Below are positions 36,839 to 46,042 of a stretch of 64,000 nucleotides of DNA, piece after piece. Source of the stretch: Paenibacillus solani (GTDB lineage: Bacteria > Bacillota > Bacilli > Paenibacillales > Paenibacillaceae); contig NZ_LIUT01000001.1 in assembly GCF_001277345.1 (NCBI RefSeq), forward strand, positions 1,655,549-1,719,548, given 5' to 3'. The stretch's first letter is position 1. Every line of letters begins with the position of its first letter. Made by a program: the position numbers and the translations under genes. Below the pieces are notes generated by a model. It was not told the origin of the DNA and searched no databases. It worked only from the letters and a program-made list of their open reading frames with translations.

Positions 36839-37752
36839 TATTTGAATTCAGGTGTATAGGTGTCCAGCGAGACGGGGCCATTCTTGATCGTAGAACGTCT
36901 TCCCACTTTCACATTTATGCTCGATAAGATTACGCTAAGAAACACTAGGGCAGCACCCCAATATTGATGGCTGTTCATGATCTCGTGAGCAAACCAGAAT
37001 CCAGCCAGTGCTGCGAATACAGGTTCCAGGGAGAATACGAGTCCCGTCCGGGTAGCCGTTGTATATTTTTGGGCGATCGTCTGGAAAATGAATCCGACAG
37101 CGGTACACAGAATGCTCAAGAAGAGAACTGCCATCCACGAGTTGGTTGTGCTGGGCCATACTGGAGTTTCAAAGAGCAGAGACGAGATGAACGCATACAA
37201 TCCAGTAAACCCAAGCTGCAGGATGCCGAGGTTGAGCGTATCCACTTTCTGCGCAGCTGTACTTACTATATTGATATGCAGCGCATAACATAATGCCGCC
37301 GCCATGCAGAACAGATCCCCGATTCTGAATTTGAAAGGCAGCTGGATCGTTAACAGCGCAATGCCAGCTATGGCTAGCATAATACAGATAACCACTTTGT
37401 TCTCTAGTTTCTTCTTAAACAGAAACGTATGTATTAAGGGGACAAACACCACCGTTAGACTGACCAGGAATCCGGCATTGGATGTTGTAGTGGTCTTAAG
37501 ACCGAAGGTCAGGGCGGTAAACATGATAAATAAAATGAAGCCCAGAAGCATGGCATATCGAATCGTCTTTACGTTAACCTGCCGCAAGCGGGGGATAAAA
37601 ATCGCTCCAGCAATTAGAAAGGCCAATCCAAAGCGCAGGGCAATTAAATTAAACGCTCCGAGCGTATCCAGCCCTATTTTCATAAGAAGATAGGACGAGC
37701 CCCAACAAATGGTGATGAATAAAATCATAAGATCGGCCTTTAACGGTTTCAA
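36838..37752 (-). CDS. EamA/DMT-family transporter
   Basis: A 304-residue membrane protein with ten helices and two EamA domains (ITICWGSSYLLMKIGLDTLGAFNLIALRF near the start; FSLEPVFAALAGFWFAHE in the second half). It is divergent from a LysR regulator gene and is its likely target. Exported compound unknown. Confidence 0.87.
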   Translation of the reverse strand: MKPLKADLMILFITICWGSSYLLMKIGLDTLGAFNLIALRFGLAFLIAGAIFIPRLRQVNVKTIRYAMLLGFILFIMFTALTFGLKTTTTSNAGFLVSLTVVFVPLIHTFLFKKKLENKVVICIMLAIAGIALLTIQLPFKFRIGDLFCMAAALCYALHINIVSTAAQKVDTLNLGILQLGFTGLYAFISSLLFETPVWPSTTNSWMAVLFLSILCTAVGFIFQTIAQKYTTATRTGLVFSLEPVFAALAGFWFAHEIMNSHQYWGAALVFLSVILSSINVKVGRRSTIKNGPVSLDTYTPEFK

Positions 37753-37836
37753 GTTCTTTTTCCTCCTTCAAGTGATTGAACAGAATCAGTATACTCACGT
37801 ACAATAGACAAGTAAAACGAATGTTTTTAATCTTGA

Positions 37837-37855
37837 ACATGAATGAAATTCATGT
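37837..37855. promoter_or_regulatory. LysR-type operator in the divergent promoter region
   Basis: ACATGAA and TTCATGT form a perfect inverted repeat with a 5-base spacer, matching the T-N11-A pattern of LysR binding sites. It lies 27 bases before the LysR gene and 85 bases before the EamA gene. Confidence 0.6.
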
Positions 37856-37881
37856 AAATAAACTTTTGGAGGATATTTCTC

Positions 37882-38751
37882 ATGAGTATCAATAAATTCA
37901 AAGTTCTAATGAAGGTTGTGGAGCTCGGAAGCTTAACCAAAGCCGCCGAAGTCATGGGATTTACGCAGTCTGGTGTCAGTCATATGATCAACAGCCTGGA
38001 AGACGAGTTCGGTTTCTCCTTGCTGATCCGAAACCGTTCAGGTGCGAAGTTGACGACCAATGGTGAGGAGATGCTGAAAACGATACGTGAAATACTGAAG
38101 TGGAACGAACATTTGGAGCAGCAGGTAGCGGCCATTCATGGGATCGAGCTGGGTACCATTCACATCGGTACCTTTACTAGTGTGGGTGTTCACTGGCTGC
38201 CGGGAATTATTAAGGATTTTCAGCGGGATTACCCGCATATCGAAATTCGATTGGTCGAAGGAGATTACCAGGAAATCGAAGAATGGATTGCAGAGGGCAA
38301 GATTGATTGCGGCTTCCTGTCGTTACCAACTTGGGATACATTCGATGCGATTCCCCTGCACCAAGACCCATTGCTAGTCTTACTGCCTCTTGACCATCCT
38401 CTTAATTCTGAGGATTCTATAACCTTATCCCAGATTGAGAATGAGCCGTTCATTATGCCGACCAAAGGGTCTGATTACGATGTGAATCGGTTGCTGGAGA
38501 AGGCCCGGACTAAGCCGGATATCAAATATACACTTGGAGACGATTATGCCATTATGGCCATGGTTGAGAAGGGGCTGGGTATAAGTATTCTTCCGGAACT
38601 CGTGCTCCGAGGGCAGCAGCGTAATATCCGGCTGATTGAACTAAAGGAAAAAAGCTATCGTTTACTGGGTATAGCGATAAGCTCAATGAGGGAAGTATCA
38701 CCGGCTACGCAGCGATTCTTGAATTATGTGAAGAGCTACCCCAAGCTGTAA
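37882..38751 (+). CDS. LysR-family transcriptional regulator
   Basis: The 289-residue protein has an N-terminal helix-turn-helix (FKVLMKVVELGSLTKAAEVMGFTQSGVSHMI) and a periplasmic-binding-like effector domain (about 90-289). ATG 37882 has TTGGAGGA upstream. It likely controls the divergent EamA exporter and itself. Confidence 0.9.
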   Translation: MSINKFKVLMKVVELGSLTKAAEVMGFTQSGVSHMINSLEDEFGFSLLIRNRSGAKLTTNGEEMLKTIREILKWNEHLEQQVAAIHGIELGTIHIGTFTSVGVHWLPGIIKDFQRDYPHIEIRLVEGDYQEIEEWIAEGKIDCGFLSLPTWDTFDAIPLHQDPLLVLLPLDHPLNSEDSITLSQIENEPFIMPTKGSDYDVNRLLEKARTKPDIKYTLGDDYAIMAMVEKGLGISILPELVLRGQQRNIRLIELKEKSYRLLGIAISSMREVSPATQRFLNYVKSYPKL

Positions 38752-38910
38752 AGCATACATAGCAATGTAATGATGACGGCTATACATAGTATCTAGAATC
38801 TATAATTTCCGGTGTGCCATTCATTGTGTTTCTCCAGGTTAAATAATTCATGTCACAAAATGCCTGTTTGAGATTGTTATATAGGTAAACAAAGAAGGAG
38901 GTGAGCTCAG

Positions 38911-39504
38911 TTGCAGCCAACCATCCCCGGGGAAGCGGAAGGAAAAAGAGAAGCCATTGAAACCATAATCGAACAGGTCAAAGCAGGAGAGAAGCAGGCT
39001 TACCAAGCGATCATCATCCAGTTTGAACGGCAGATGTACACGTACTGCTACTATATTCTAAAGAATCATGCGGAGACTGAAGATGCGGTACAGGACATTT
39101 TCATTCGCGCCTATGAGAATCTACATCAGTACAAAAGACAAGTGTCTTTCTCTGCCTGGTTGTATAAAATGGCCTACCATCATTTGATCAATATTAAAAA
39201 GAAACAGAGCCGTTTCCTTAATCTGATTCAGCATTACAAGGAACAGCAGCCGGTTATGCAAATATCTCAGCACGAGTCGGTTGTGTACGAGCTGTTAACC
39301 TACCTTACAGCAGAAGAGCGACATATATTGCTGCTTAAGGCTGTTGAACAGTATACCTTTGATGAAATCAGCGACATTATGGGTCTTAAGTCAGCGACGG
39401 TACGGAAAAAGTATGAGCGTTTACGCCAAAAACTGATGGAACGAATAAGCCAAAAAGGAGAGGTGGCACGTGGGACAATTGCCGAAACAAACGGAATTCA
39501 CTGA
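38911..39504 (+). CDS. ECF-type RNA polymerase sigma factor
   Basis: The 197-residue protein has region 2 (AVQDIFIRAYENLHQYKRQVSFSAWLYKMAYHH) and region 4 (LLTYLTAEERHILLLKAVEQYTFDEISDIMGLKSATVRKKYERLRQKL). It begins at TTG 38911 with AAGGAGGTGAG upstream. Its 3' end overlaps the anti-sigma gene by 35 bases, indicating translational coupling. No obvious ECF consensus promoter was found in 38752-38910. Confidence 0.88.
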   Translation: MQPTIPGEAEGKREAIETIIEQVKAGEKQAYQAIIIQFERQMYTYCYYILKNHAETEDAVQDIFIRAYENLHQYKRQVSFSAWLYKMAYHHLINIKKKQSRFLNLIQHYKEQQPVMQISQHESVVYELLTYLTAEERHILLLKAVEQYTFDEISDIMGLKSATVRKKYERLRQKLMERISQKGEVARGTIAETNGIH

Positions 39505-40663
39505 AATGAACGAACTGGAAGAGATGATACGTGAGTCAGCATTTCCGAAGAATAGCATGAGTTATCGAATCATGAACAAGATAGGAGAGCGTGAAATGAC
39601 AAGAACATCAACCAAAGGTAAACCAAATGTTTTGAAAAAAGCATTACTCGTTGCATCCGCAGCAGCTGTACTGGGAGGAACCGTTATTGGATCGGGATTT
39701 GTATCACCCGTAATGGCAGCAACCTTGAAACAAATCCCCGTGATCGGCGTGCTGTACGAGGGAACAAGCGAAGAAGCGGTAAATGCCGCAATCGAACAAG
39801 GGATTTTATCCGAACCTAATCTGAGTGTGACTCATGATGGCGTAACTTTAAAGGTGGCTGACCTTCTGTATGATGGAACTCGATTATCCTTCATTCTGGA
39901 GCGTGAAGGAGTGGATCTGCCGAGTACGGCTTCTCCATACTTAAGCGAGGACGCTGTCATCATCGGTGATTCAGATAGCGAGTATGTGAAGTCGAAGAAA
40001 GTAGCCAAGGAAGATCAGGAAAAGGGATATATTGAAACACCAAAAATTCTGGTGAACGGACAACAGATTGAGATGGGTGAAGGTACCTTCGGAGACTATC
40101 CGCAACAGAATAATGCCTATATCGTTGAGCTTACTAAGGGTCTGAACTTGCCTGATCAATTCGAACTGACCATTCAAGCAAACGTAACTCAGGTAAATGA
40201 AAATTTTGAATTCAAGGTTCCTGTAAATGTCACGAATAAGCCGGTTGTTGTTAAACCCGAAGCAGCATCTAAATCGGATGGAGCGTTCAGCTACACGGTC
40301 AAGCAGGTGGATATTTCACCGGTATCGACCCGTCTGGTTCTGGACAGTGTAGGCCCAGTTCCAACTTCACCTGAACAAACCGGTGACTATAGTGCGAGCA
40401 TGGTCTATTACGAGTTAGTAGACGACCAAGGCAATGTTCTGGCTCCGCGAAAGTTTGAGTACTTTAACAGCGAGCCTAAGAACGAATATCATATCGATCA
40501 ACTGTTCAGTCCTCTTAACGGACAGGCAAAATCTATTACAATTAAGCCGTTTACCTTGACCGTAAATAACAAGGATTGGAGCGTAGTCGGTCAAGGACAG
40601 AACAGCCCGGGTGAAAAAACATATCTGACAGACTTGGAATTGACCATTCCAGTTCATCAATAA
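39470..40663 (+). CDS. DUF4179-type anti-sigma factor
   Basis: The 397-residue membrane protein has a short cytoplasmic N-terminus, one helix (about 56-78) and a large outer part with DUF4179 and DUF5643-like domains (VMAATLKQIPVIGVLYEGTSEEAVNAAIEQG is the DUF4179 signature). It starts at GTG 39470 inside the sigma gene. By position it should hold the sigma factor inactive until an envelope signal is sensed. No zinc-binding anti-sigma motif is present. Confidence 0.83.
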   Translation: MGQLPKQTEFTEMNELEEMIRESAFPKNSMSYRIMNKIGEREMTRTSTKGKPNVLKKALLVASAAAVLGGTVIGSGFVSPVMAATLKQIPVIGVLYEGTSEEAVNAAIEQGILSEPNLSVTHDGVTLKVADLLYDGTRLSFILEREGVDLPSTASPYLSEDAVIIGDSDSEYVKSKKVAKEDQEKGYIETPKILVNGQQIEMGEGTFGDYPQQNNAYIVELTKGLNLPDQFELTIQANVTQVNENFEFKVPVNVTNKPVVVKPEAASKSDGAFSYTVKQVDISPVSTRLVLDSVGPVPTSPEQTGDYSASMVYYELVDDQGNVLAPRKFEYFNSEPKNEYHIDQLFSPLNGQAKSITIKPFTLTVNNKDWSVVGQGQNSPGEKTYLTDLELTIPVHQ

Positions 40664-40675
40664 CATAACTATGAG

Positions 40676-40712
40676 AAAAGCGAGACCCGATAACTTTCGG
40701 GTCTCGCTTTTT
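40676..40712. terminator. Terminator after the anti-sigma gene
   Basis: AAAAGCGAGACCCGA and TCGGGTCTCGCTTTT form a perfect stem; works in both directions for the convergent reductase gene. Confidence 0.88.
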
Positions 40713-40763
40713 ATTCGGTCGTGTTTAGCATGAAATATGCTAGATAGTCTTATTTTCATAAGA

Positions 40764-41303
40764 TTAGCGAAGTGTTTTCAGTGCTCCGCTCCATGCAAGC
40801 ACTTGGTCGAGCATGCCATTCAAGTTGACAAGATGCAGATCAGCTGGCTTGAACACAGAACCATTCTCAAAATCAGTAAACAATGAGAGGGCAGGGTGAA
40901 TGCGAACATCGGCTATTGACAACTCGCCTAAGATTCCGCGCAAATGTTCGGCCGCACGAGCGCCGCCAACGGAGCCATAACTGACAATACCGGCTGCTTT
41001 ATTGTTCCACGCTTCCCGTGCATAATCGAGGGCGTTTTTCAAAGAGGCTGAAATACTGTGGTTGTATTCCTGAACGATGAACACAAATCCGTCCAAAGTT
41101 GCAAGCTTGGTATTCCATGCGGTTGCTTGTTCGGTAGCGTCGGCCTCGCCTAGCAGAGGAAGCTTGTAATCCGCGATGTCTACGATTTCGTAGTTCGCAT
41201 CTCCGCGCTCATCTGCAATACGTTTAACCCACTCGCCTACTTGAGGGCTCAAGCGACCTTGACGTGTACTTCCCAAAATAATGCCGATATTCAATTTGGA
41301 CAT
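40764..41303 (-). CDS. NADPH-dependent FMN reductase (flavodoxin-like)
   Basis: A 179-residue flavin reductase/quinone-reductase-type protein: GSTRQGR near residue 11 binds the FMN phosphate, EYNHSISASLKNALDYA and SYGSVGGARAAEHLR are the other family motifs (the usual PEYN reads QEYN). It probably protects against quinones or azo compounds. ATG 41303 has AGGAGG upstream. Confidence 0.9.
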   Translation of the reverse strand: MSKLNIGIILGSTRQGRLSPQVGEWVKRIADERGDANYEIVDIADYKLPLLGEADATEQATAWNTKLATLDGFVFIVQEYNHSISASLKNALDYAREAWNNKAAGIVSYGSVGGARAAEHLRGILGELSIADVRIHPALSLFTDFENGSVFKPADLHLVNLNGMLDQVLAWSGALKTLR

Positions 41304-41369
41304 AATACTTACCTCCTAATATTTGTTCATATATTTGATCGTGATGTGTTGACTATATCGCATGCTTAA

Positions 41370-41399
41370 ATAATAATCTCAGTCGGTTAACTTTGTCAA
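41370..41399 (-). promoter_or_regulatory. Promoter of the FMN reductase gene
   Basis: On the minus strand TTGACA (41399-41394) and TATTAT (41375-41370) are 18 bases apart. GTTAACTTTGTCAAGTAAC overlaps the -35 and could be an operator. The remainder of 41400-41575 shows nothing clear. Confidence 0.5.
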
Positions 41400-41575
41400 G
41401 TAACTAACGAAAAGTTTGCTGTGTTCTTCTCAACCAACCGTTGAGTACAGCTCTCCAATCGCTTCTTGCTATGTAGTGTTTAGGCTAGACCCAATGCTAT
41501 ACTGATGTTATGCATGTTATGAAACTTAGTGTTGCCTGATTACATAGGAATGATTCTAAACGAGGTGAAGCGCTT

Positions 41576-42748
41576 ATGGAATTAAGACAATTGAGATCCG
41601 ATGAATTTGAAATCAGCACAAAATTATCCGAGTATGCGTTTCAAGTTTCGCTATCACAGGAGCAGCGGGAATCCCGCAAGGAACATTTTAAACCAGAACA
41701 AAGCTGGGGGATATTTGACGGAGATGACCTGCAAGCGAAATTGACGATAATTCCACTGCAAATCTACATGCAGGGTAGAACGATCAATATGGGCGGGATC
41801 GCGGGTGTGGCAACTTGGCCGGAGAACCGCAGACAGGGACATGTTAATACATTGCTCAAACATGCATTGCAGGAGATGAAGAACAAAGGCCAGAGCATAT
41901 CCTGCCTGCATCCTTTTTCGGTACCCTTCTACCGTAAATTCGGCTGGGAAGTCTATGCAGAATATAAGAAGTACATCATTCCGATAAACAATTTTCCACG
42001 TAAAGTATCCGTAGAGGGCCGGCTGGTAAGAGATGTACTTGATATACCTACTCTAAGTGATATGTATCAAGTTTACGCCAGAAACTACAACGGTATGCTT
42101 GTGCGCGATGAAGCCTGGTGGAGGAGATCCGTTCTAACGGACGGGGTTCATAACGTTGTTTATTATTCCGCAGAGGGACAAGCGACGGGTTATGCGTTAT
42201 ACCATCTCAAGAACAAGGAACTGGTGTGTGATGAATTCGTATTTTTCAACGAGGAAGCACGCAGTGCGCTTTGGACCTTTTTTGGAAACCATGACTCCAG
42301 AATCGAGCAGGCAACGATGAAAATGGTACCCGTGGATGATCAGCTGCCCTTTATTCTGCCGGAGCCTCGAGTTATACAGGAGGTGGTTCCCTACTTCATG
42401 GCGCGCATCGTTGATTTGAAGTCCTTCATTGAGGGGTACGCTTTCGAACGGCACCAGGAAGCTGTAATTACCTTAGCGGTGAAAGATTCCGCTGCCCCCT
42501 GGAATGCTGGCATATGGCGATTATCCGTTAATGAAGCAGGAAGAGCGGAGTTGACAGAGCTTCCAAACGATCATGAGGAGCAGGCTGATCTGAGCACCGA
42601 TATTCAGAGTCTATCCGCGCTGTTTACGGGATATAAAAGACCGCATGAGCTTTATTCCATCCATCGTTTAAATGGTAATCCACAAGCGGCAGCCCAATTG
42701 GAATCCATGATTCCTACAGGTCACACCCATCTTATGGATTTCTTTTAA
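41576..42748 (+). CDS. Eis-family N-acetyltransferase
   Basis: The 390-residue protein has the Eis layout: two GNAT domains (first with VATWPENRRQGHVNTLLKHAL as acetyl-CoA loop and HPFSVPFYRKFGWE) and a C-terminal sterol-carrier-like domain, ending in Phe-Phe; the free C-terminal carboxylate is catalytic in Eis. Characterised Eis proteins acetylate several amines of aminoglycosides. ATG 41576 has GAGGTGAAG upstream. The actual substrate here is unknown. Confidence 0.88.
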   Translation: MELRQLRSDEFEISTKLSEYAFQVSLSQEQRESRKEHFKPEQSWGIFDGDDLQAKLTIIPLQIYMQGRTINMGGIAGVATWPENRRQGHVNTLLKHALQEMKNKGQSISCLHPFSVPFYRKFGWEVYAEYKKYIIPINNFPRKVSVEGRLVRDVLDIPTLSDMYQVYARNYNGMLVRDEAWWRRSVLTDGVHNVVYYSAEGQATGYALYHLKNKELVCDEFVFFNEEARSALWTFFGNHDSRIEQATMKMVPVDDQLPFILPEPRVIQEVVPYFMARIVDLKSFIEGYAFERHQEAVITLAVKDSAAPWNAGIWRLSVNEAGRAELTELPNDHEEQADLSTDIQSLSALFTGYKRPHELYSIHRLNGNPQAAAQLESMIPTGHTHLMDFF

Positions 42749-42765
42749 GAAAGGAAGAAGCCACG

Positions 42766-43557
42766 TTGATTCGCAGACTTCGGCCAGAAGAATTAGACAT
42801 ACTCTTGGCATCGATTAATCAGGAACAGCATTTCCTATATTATTCTTACCTTACGAATCGAAGGCAAAACAGCCTACATTATGGTCAGTTTTCGGAATCG
42901 GGAGAGCTGCTGGGTGTTCTGGCTTACTTGAATGGTCTGTCCTTTCATGCATTCTCTGTTTATCCTATCAAGCCACAGTTTCAGCTGCCCTCTGTTCTGG
43001 CACATATAAAGCAAGAGCTGAATTTGCCCGACAGTGCAGAAGGTAGTTTTATCGTCCATGCAGATGAATGGAAGGTGCTTAGTCCGGAAGTGGATGTTAT
43101 TAAACCTCCCATAGAAATCTGGTTGATGAAGCATGTCGATTCAGAGAGTTTACCGCTGACGGCAGATGAGGTCATCCTTCTGGGGCCTGCTCATTTTGAT
43201 CGGATTGAGGATAAATTAGCTGCAATTCAAGCGATGGCTTTTGCAAAAGAAGAGCTTCAAAATCCGTTCTATGGTGTAATGCAAGATCAGGAGCTTGTTG
43301 CCGTTGGTGGCTATCATATATACGGTCAGGATTATGTGGAGCTTGGGAATATAGGAACGGATCGGGGATGGAGAAGGCGAGGATTTGGCAAAAAGGTATG
43401 CGCTGAACTGACCCGAAGAGCTCGTATTATTACGCCACATGTGTACCTCAATGTTCTGGCAAGCAATACGGCTGCGATCCAATTGTATCAGTCCCTTGGC
43501 TATGTCACTGTATGCAAGCAGTACATGGTTACATTCGCAGTTTCAACTTGTAAATGA
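42766..43557 (+). CDS. GNAT-family acetyltransferase with N-terminal extension
   Basis: The 263-residue product has an N-terminal domain (about 1-125) followed by a GNAT domain (ELGNIGTDRGWRRRGFGKKVCAELTRRA as acetyl-CoA loop, then NVLASNTAAIQLYQSLGY). TTG 42766 has AAAGGAAG upstream. It begins 17 bases after the Eis-type gene, so the two are co-transcribed. Substrate unknown. Confidence 0.83.
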   Translation: MIRRLRPEELDILLASINQEQHFLYYSYLTNRRQNSLHYGQFSESGELLGVLAYLNGLSFHAFSVYPIKPQFQLPSVLAHIKQELNLPDSAEGSFIVHADEWKVLSPEVDVIKPPIEIWLMKHVDSESLPLTADEVILLGPAHFDRIEDKLAAIQAMAFAKEELQNPFYGVMQDQELVAVGGYHIYGQDYVELGNIGTDRGWRRRGFGKKVCAELTRRARIITPHVYLNVLASNTAAIQLYQSLGYVTVCKQYMVTFAVSTCK

Positions 43558-43615
43558 CCAAATTCTTTGATAAACGTTAAATGCAGTTTGGGAGCAACAG
43601 AAAGGAATGTCAGGT

Positions 43616-43816
43616 ATGAAAAAGTCCAGAGAGGCTAAAGGTTTAATCGATAGTTTAATCCCATTGGGTATGATTGCTGGTACCGCTATCGGTGTCATTG
43701 TTTCCCTCTTTTTCAAACCAAGCTTTCTAGTATTTTCAGTTAGTATAGGAGCTGGGATAGGCTATTTAGTTGGGGTTATTGCTTATGTAATTTATAGTAA
43801 GAAAGGAAAGGGATAG
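43616..43816 (+). CDS. Small two-helix glycine-rich membrane protein
   Basis: A 66-residue protein with two hydrophobic helices (about 10-30 and 35-57) rich in Gly-x3-Gly spacing (GTAIGVIVSLFF, SIGAGIGYLVGV). ATG 43616 lies 9 bases after AAAGGA; the earlier ATG 43607 touches the ribosome binding site. It resembles the 47-residue protein at 45532. Function unknown. Confidence 0.65.
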   Translation: MKKSREAKGLIDSLIPLGMIAGTAIGVIVSLFFKPSFLVFSVSIGAGIGYLVGVIAYVIYSKKGKG

Positions 43817-43830
43817 TTGGAAAGTAAATT

Positions 43831-43864
43831 AGAAGCATGCTGTTTTTTCAGCATGCTTCTTTTT
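43831..43864. terminator. Bidirectional terminator
   Basis: AGAAGCATGCTG and CAGCATGCTTCT surround TTTTT and are followed by TTTT. Confidence 0.82.
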
Positions 43865-43933
43865 GGAGGTTAGACGGATAAGTAAACGATTTATTTACTA
43901 AAGAACTTTTCAGCTGTTTGACTATTAGTAGAA

Positions 43934-44626
43934 TTATTTCTGAACGTCCTTCACGGAGAAAATATGCAGCTTTCCATCGTCAGCATATTCTGCATACGCG
44001 ATATCATCCAAGGAATCATACCCTTGTTCCCGCGCCATCGACCTGATCTCCTCCAGATTTATTTGCTTACCCAGCATCGATTCTTTCAATAACCTTCCCT
44101 TATCGATCACCGTTACCGTAAAAGCATCCGGCGTGGCTTCCAACCCCAGATCCTGCTTGGAGGGCGGTTCAAATTCTGGCTTTCGCATGACGGACATCGA
44201 TCCGTCCGTTTCCAAAATAGCGTATTTAACTTCAGTTAATGAGAAAATATTCTGGTGTCTCAGCATCGATAATAATTGTTTATATTCGATATCATATTTA
44301 TCCAGCATTTTTTGATTCAGCTTTCCGTTATCGATCAGCATTACAGCTCGGCCTTCCGCCAAATATCCGAATTTCACGAAGTAAGTCGTTGCCTTCTCAA
44401 AAAGATAGGATAAGGTGGTCCATAGGGCAAGAGCGAATATCAGATGCATGATGGTTACGTCTTTATCATACAGGGTATTACCGACGATCTCGCTAAGCGC
44501 AAGCGAAGCTAAGAAGTCGAGCGGAGTCAGCTGGCTAAGCGTTTTTCTTCCGGTAACAAAGGTAACAATCCATAACCCAAAAAAGCTGACGATCAGTTTA
44601 ACCCCTAACTGCATGTACATCTCCAT
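43934..44626 (-). CDS. YetF/DUF421 membrane protein
   Basis: The 230-residue protein has three N-terminal helices (about 5-85) and a cytoplasmic YetF domain (about 90-220), with the signatures RKTLSQLTPLDFLASLALSEIVGNTLYD and MLRHQNIFSLTEVKYAILETDGSMSVMRK. Several paralogues of this family are usual in spore formers. Function is poorly known. ATG 44626 has AAGGAGG upstream. Confidence 0.88.
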   Translation of the reverse strand: MEMYMQLGVKLIVSFFGLWIVTFVTGRKTLSQLTPLDFLASLALSEIVGNTLYDKDVTIMHLIFALALWTTLSYLFEKATTYFVKFGYLAEGRAVMLIDNGKLNQKMLDKYDIEYKQLLSMLRHQNIFSLTEVKYAILETDGSMSVMRKPEFEPPSKQDLGLEATPDAFTVTVIDKGRLLKESMLGKQINLEEIRSMAREQGYDSLDDIAYAEYADDGKLHIFSVKDVQK

Positions 44627-44846
44627 GGGTCAGCCTCCTTGAATGGCAATTTACTTAGATATTAAACGCTTAGACATCAAGCAGAAACTAGGGAGATAGC
44701 CCCAGTTATGGGATAGCGGATGTAATGACAAGGGAAAGCTTACCTGTAGCCCAAGGGCCATCGGTTGTGTTATGATGACTCGCACTGTCTTTCCGGTATA
44801 TTTACCTTTTGTGGTGCCAGGTGATGTGATTTTTTAATGGATAGGG

Positions 44847-45356
44847 ATGGGAACGGTGAGGAAGAATTCTTTGAGAACGATACTGATTATTTCGGTCATA
44901 CTTCATATATTTGGGGTTGTGCTTGTTAGTAATCATTACATAGCAGATCATAAAAAACATGCTGTGGGAGACAGCAGTTCATATAGAACGTTTATTCATG
45001 GGCTTGAATATTTCAGTCAATTCATTGGTGAATTGGATGACAAGCATATGAAAGAAGAAAATTTGAATCTATTGATTAATGCGGATGAACGACTCGATCT
45101 GGCACAAAGATCCATGATCGAATTCGAACATTCGATGTCTTCTACAGATCTAGATATGAGCGGTGTAGAAGTCATCCTAACCTCAGTCGAGGAATTGATG
45201 TTCAATGAGATGTCGACATATGCTTTAAATAACAACAAGACGAGCCGTTTCACCGTAATGCAAAGCAGTATAAATCATTTGTTGGAGAAATTACCCGAGA
45301 ACTACGACGCTCACCACAAAAAGGAGTTTATTCTTCTTATCAACAGCATTCATTAA
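44847..45356 (+). CDS. Membrane-anchored protein of unknown function
   Basis: The 169-residue product has one N-terminal helix (about 11-29: ILIISVILHIFGVVLVS) and an outward, helical, acidic remainder (about 35-169). No family is recognised. The start is uncertain: ATG 44847 has only a weak GGATAGGG directly before it, and GTG 44856 is possible. It is followed by a terminator at 45372. Confidence 0.6.
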   Translation: MGTVRKNSLRTILIISVILHIFGVVLVSNHYIADHKKHAVGDSSSYRTFIHGLEYFSQFIGELDDKHMKEENLNLLINADERLDLAQRSMIEFEHSMSSTDLDMSGVEVILTSVEELMFNEMSTYALNNNKTSRFTVMQSSINHLLEKLPENYDAHHKKEFILLINSIH

Positions 45357-45371
45357 TCAGATGTATGAACA

Positions 45372-45399
45372 AAAGCCGCAGTTTTACAGCGGTTTTTTT
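45372..45399 (+). terminator. Terminator
   Basis: CCGC pairs with GCGG across a 9-base loop in an AAAA/TTTTTTT context. Confidence 0.65.
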
Positions 45400-45531
45400 G
45401 TGATATTAGGCATTTCTCCATTCGAGATTAAATACGCACTTGAAAGTGACGCGACGTCATCTTGTAAGATATTAGTTGGCATAGAAGTTAACGAATGATG
45501 TCACATATCTTATGAGAAGGAGAGGAGTTAA

Positions 45532-45675
45532 ATGAAGAAGGGAGACAGCATCATATATGCCTGTGTCATTGTGGGGGCCGGAATCGGATTAGCCTTGGGG
45601 AGTGCTTTTCCAGGTGTTCTTGTCGGTTTGGGAGTTGGCTATTTGATTAAAATGTCTTTAACAAACGAGGAATAA
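45532..45675 (+). CDS. 47-residue glycine-rich membrane protein
   Basis: The product starts MKKGDSIIYACVIVGAGIG and has two Gly-rich hydrophobic segments separated by ALGSAFPGV. AAGGAGAGGAG lies 7 bases before ATG 45532. It resembles the protein at 43616 (both have A/G-x-I-G...F...G-x-G-x-G-Y-L). Function unknown. Confidence 0.65.
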   Translation: MKKGDSIIYACVIVGAGIGLALGSAFPGVLVGLGVGYLIKMSLTNEE

Positions 45676-45692
45676 TGATTGTCCAGAGAGTG

Positions 45693-45721
45693 TTGACAAT
45701 TAGAATTTATTGACTTATAGT
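45693..45721 (+). promoter_or_regulatory. Promoter of the thrS T-box unit
   Basis: TTGACA (45693-45698), a 17-base spacer and TATAGT (45716-45721) form a near-consensus sigma-A promoter. Confidence 0.75.
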
Positions 45722-45729
45722 ACTTTACT

Positions 45730-46012
45730 ATCAGCAACGATCAAAGACATGATTCCTGAAACAACCTGTCCAGAGAGAGAAGTGATTGGTGAAAGCTTCT
45801 ACAGTGCTTGCTTCTTGAATTACCCCTTTGTAGCTGTGTTTTTGAACCCTATAAGGTATTAGAGAACACCGATTCATCCCCGTTACCGGATGTCTAAAAT
45901 GAGGATCCGAAGAAGAGCATGCCGCTTAGGCGAACGCTTGTCTTTCCGGATCAAATTAGGGTGGAACCACGAGCTGAACGCACTCGTCCCTTTGGGATCG
46001 GGTGTTTTTTGC
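45730..46012 (+). ncRNA. T-box leader of thrS
   Basis: The T-box sequence AGGGTGGAACCACG lies at 45957-45971 and is followed by a terminator (CACTCGTCCC / GGGATCGGGTG plus TTTTTT, 45981-46010). AGAGAGAAGTG near 45773 is the stem I AG-rich element. ACC (Thr) at 45822-45824 is a possible specifier codon, chosen by eye. Uncharged tRNA-Thr would stabilise the antiterminator and switch on thrS. Confidence 0.88.
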
Positions 46013-46042
46013 GTTCAATCTTAATTTGATGGAGGGATAGCA

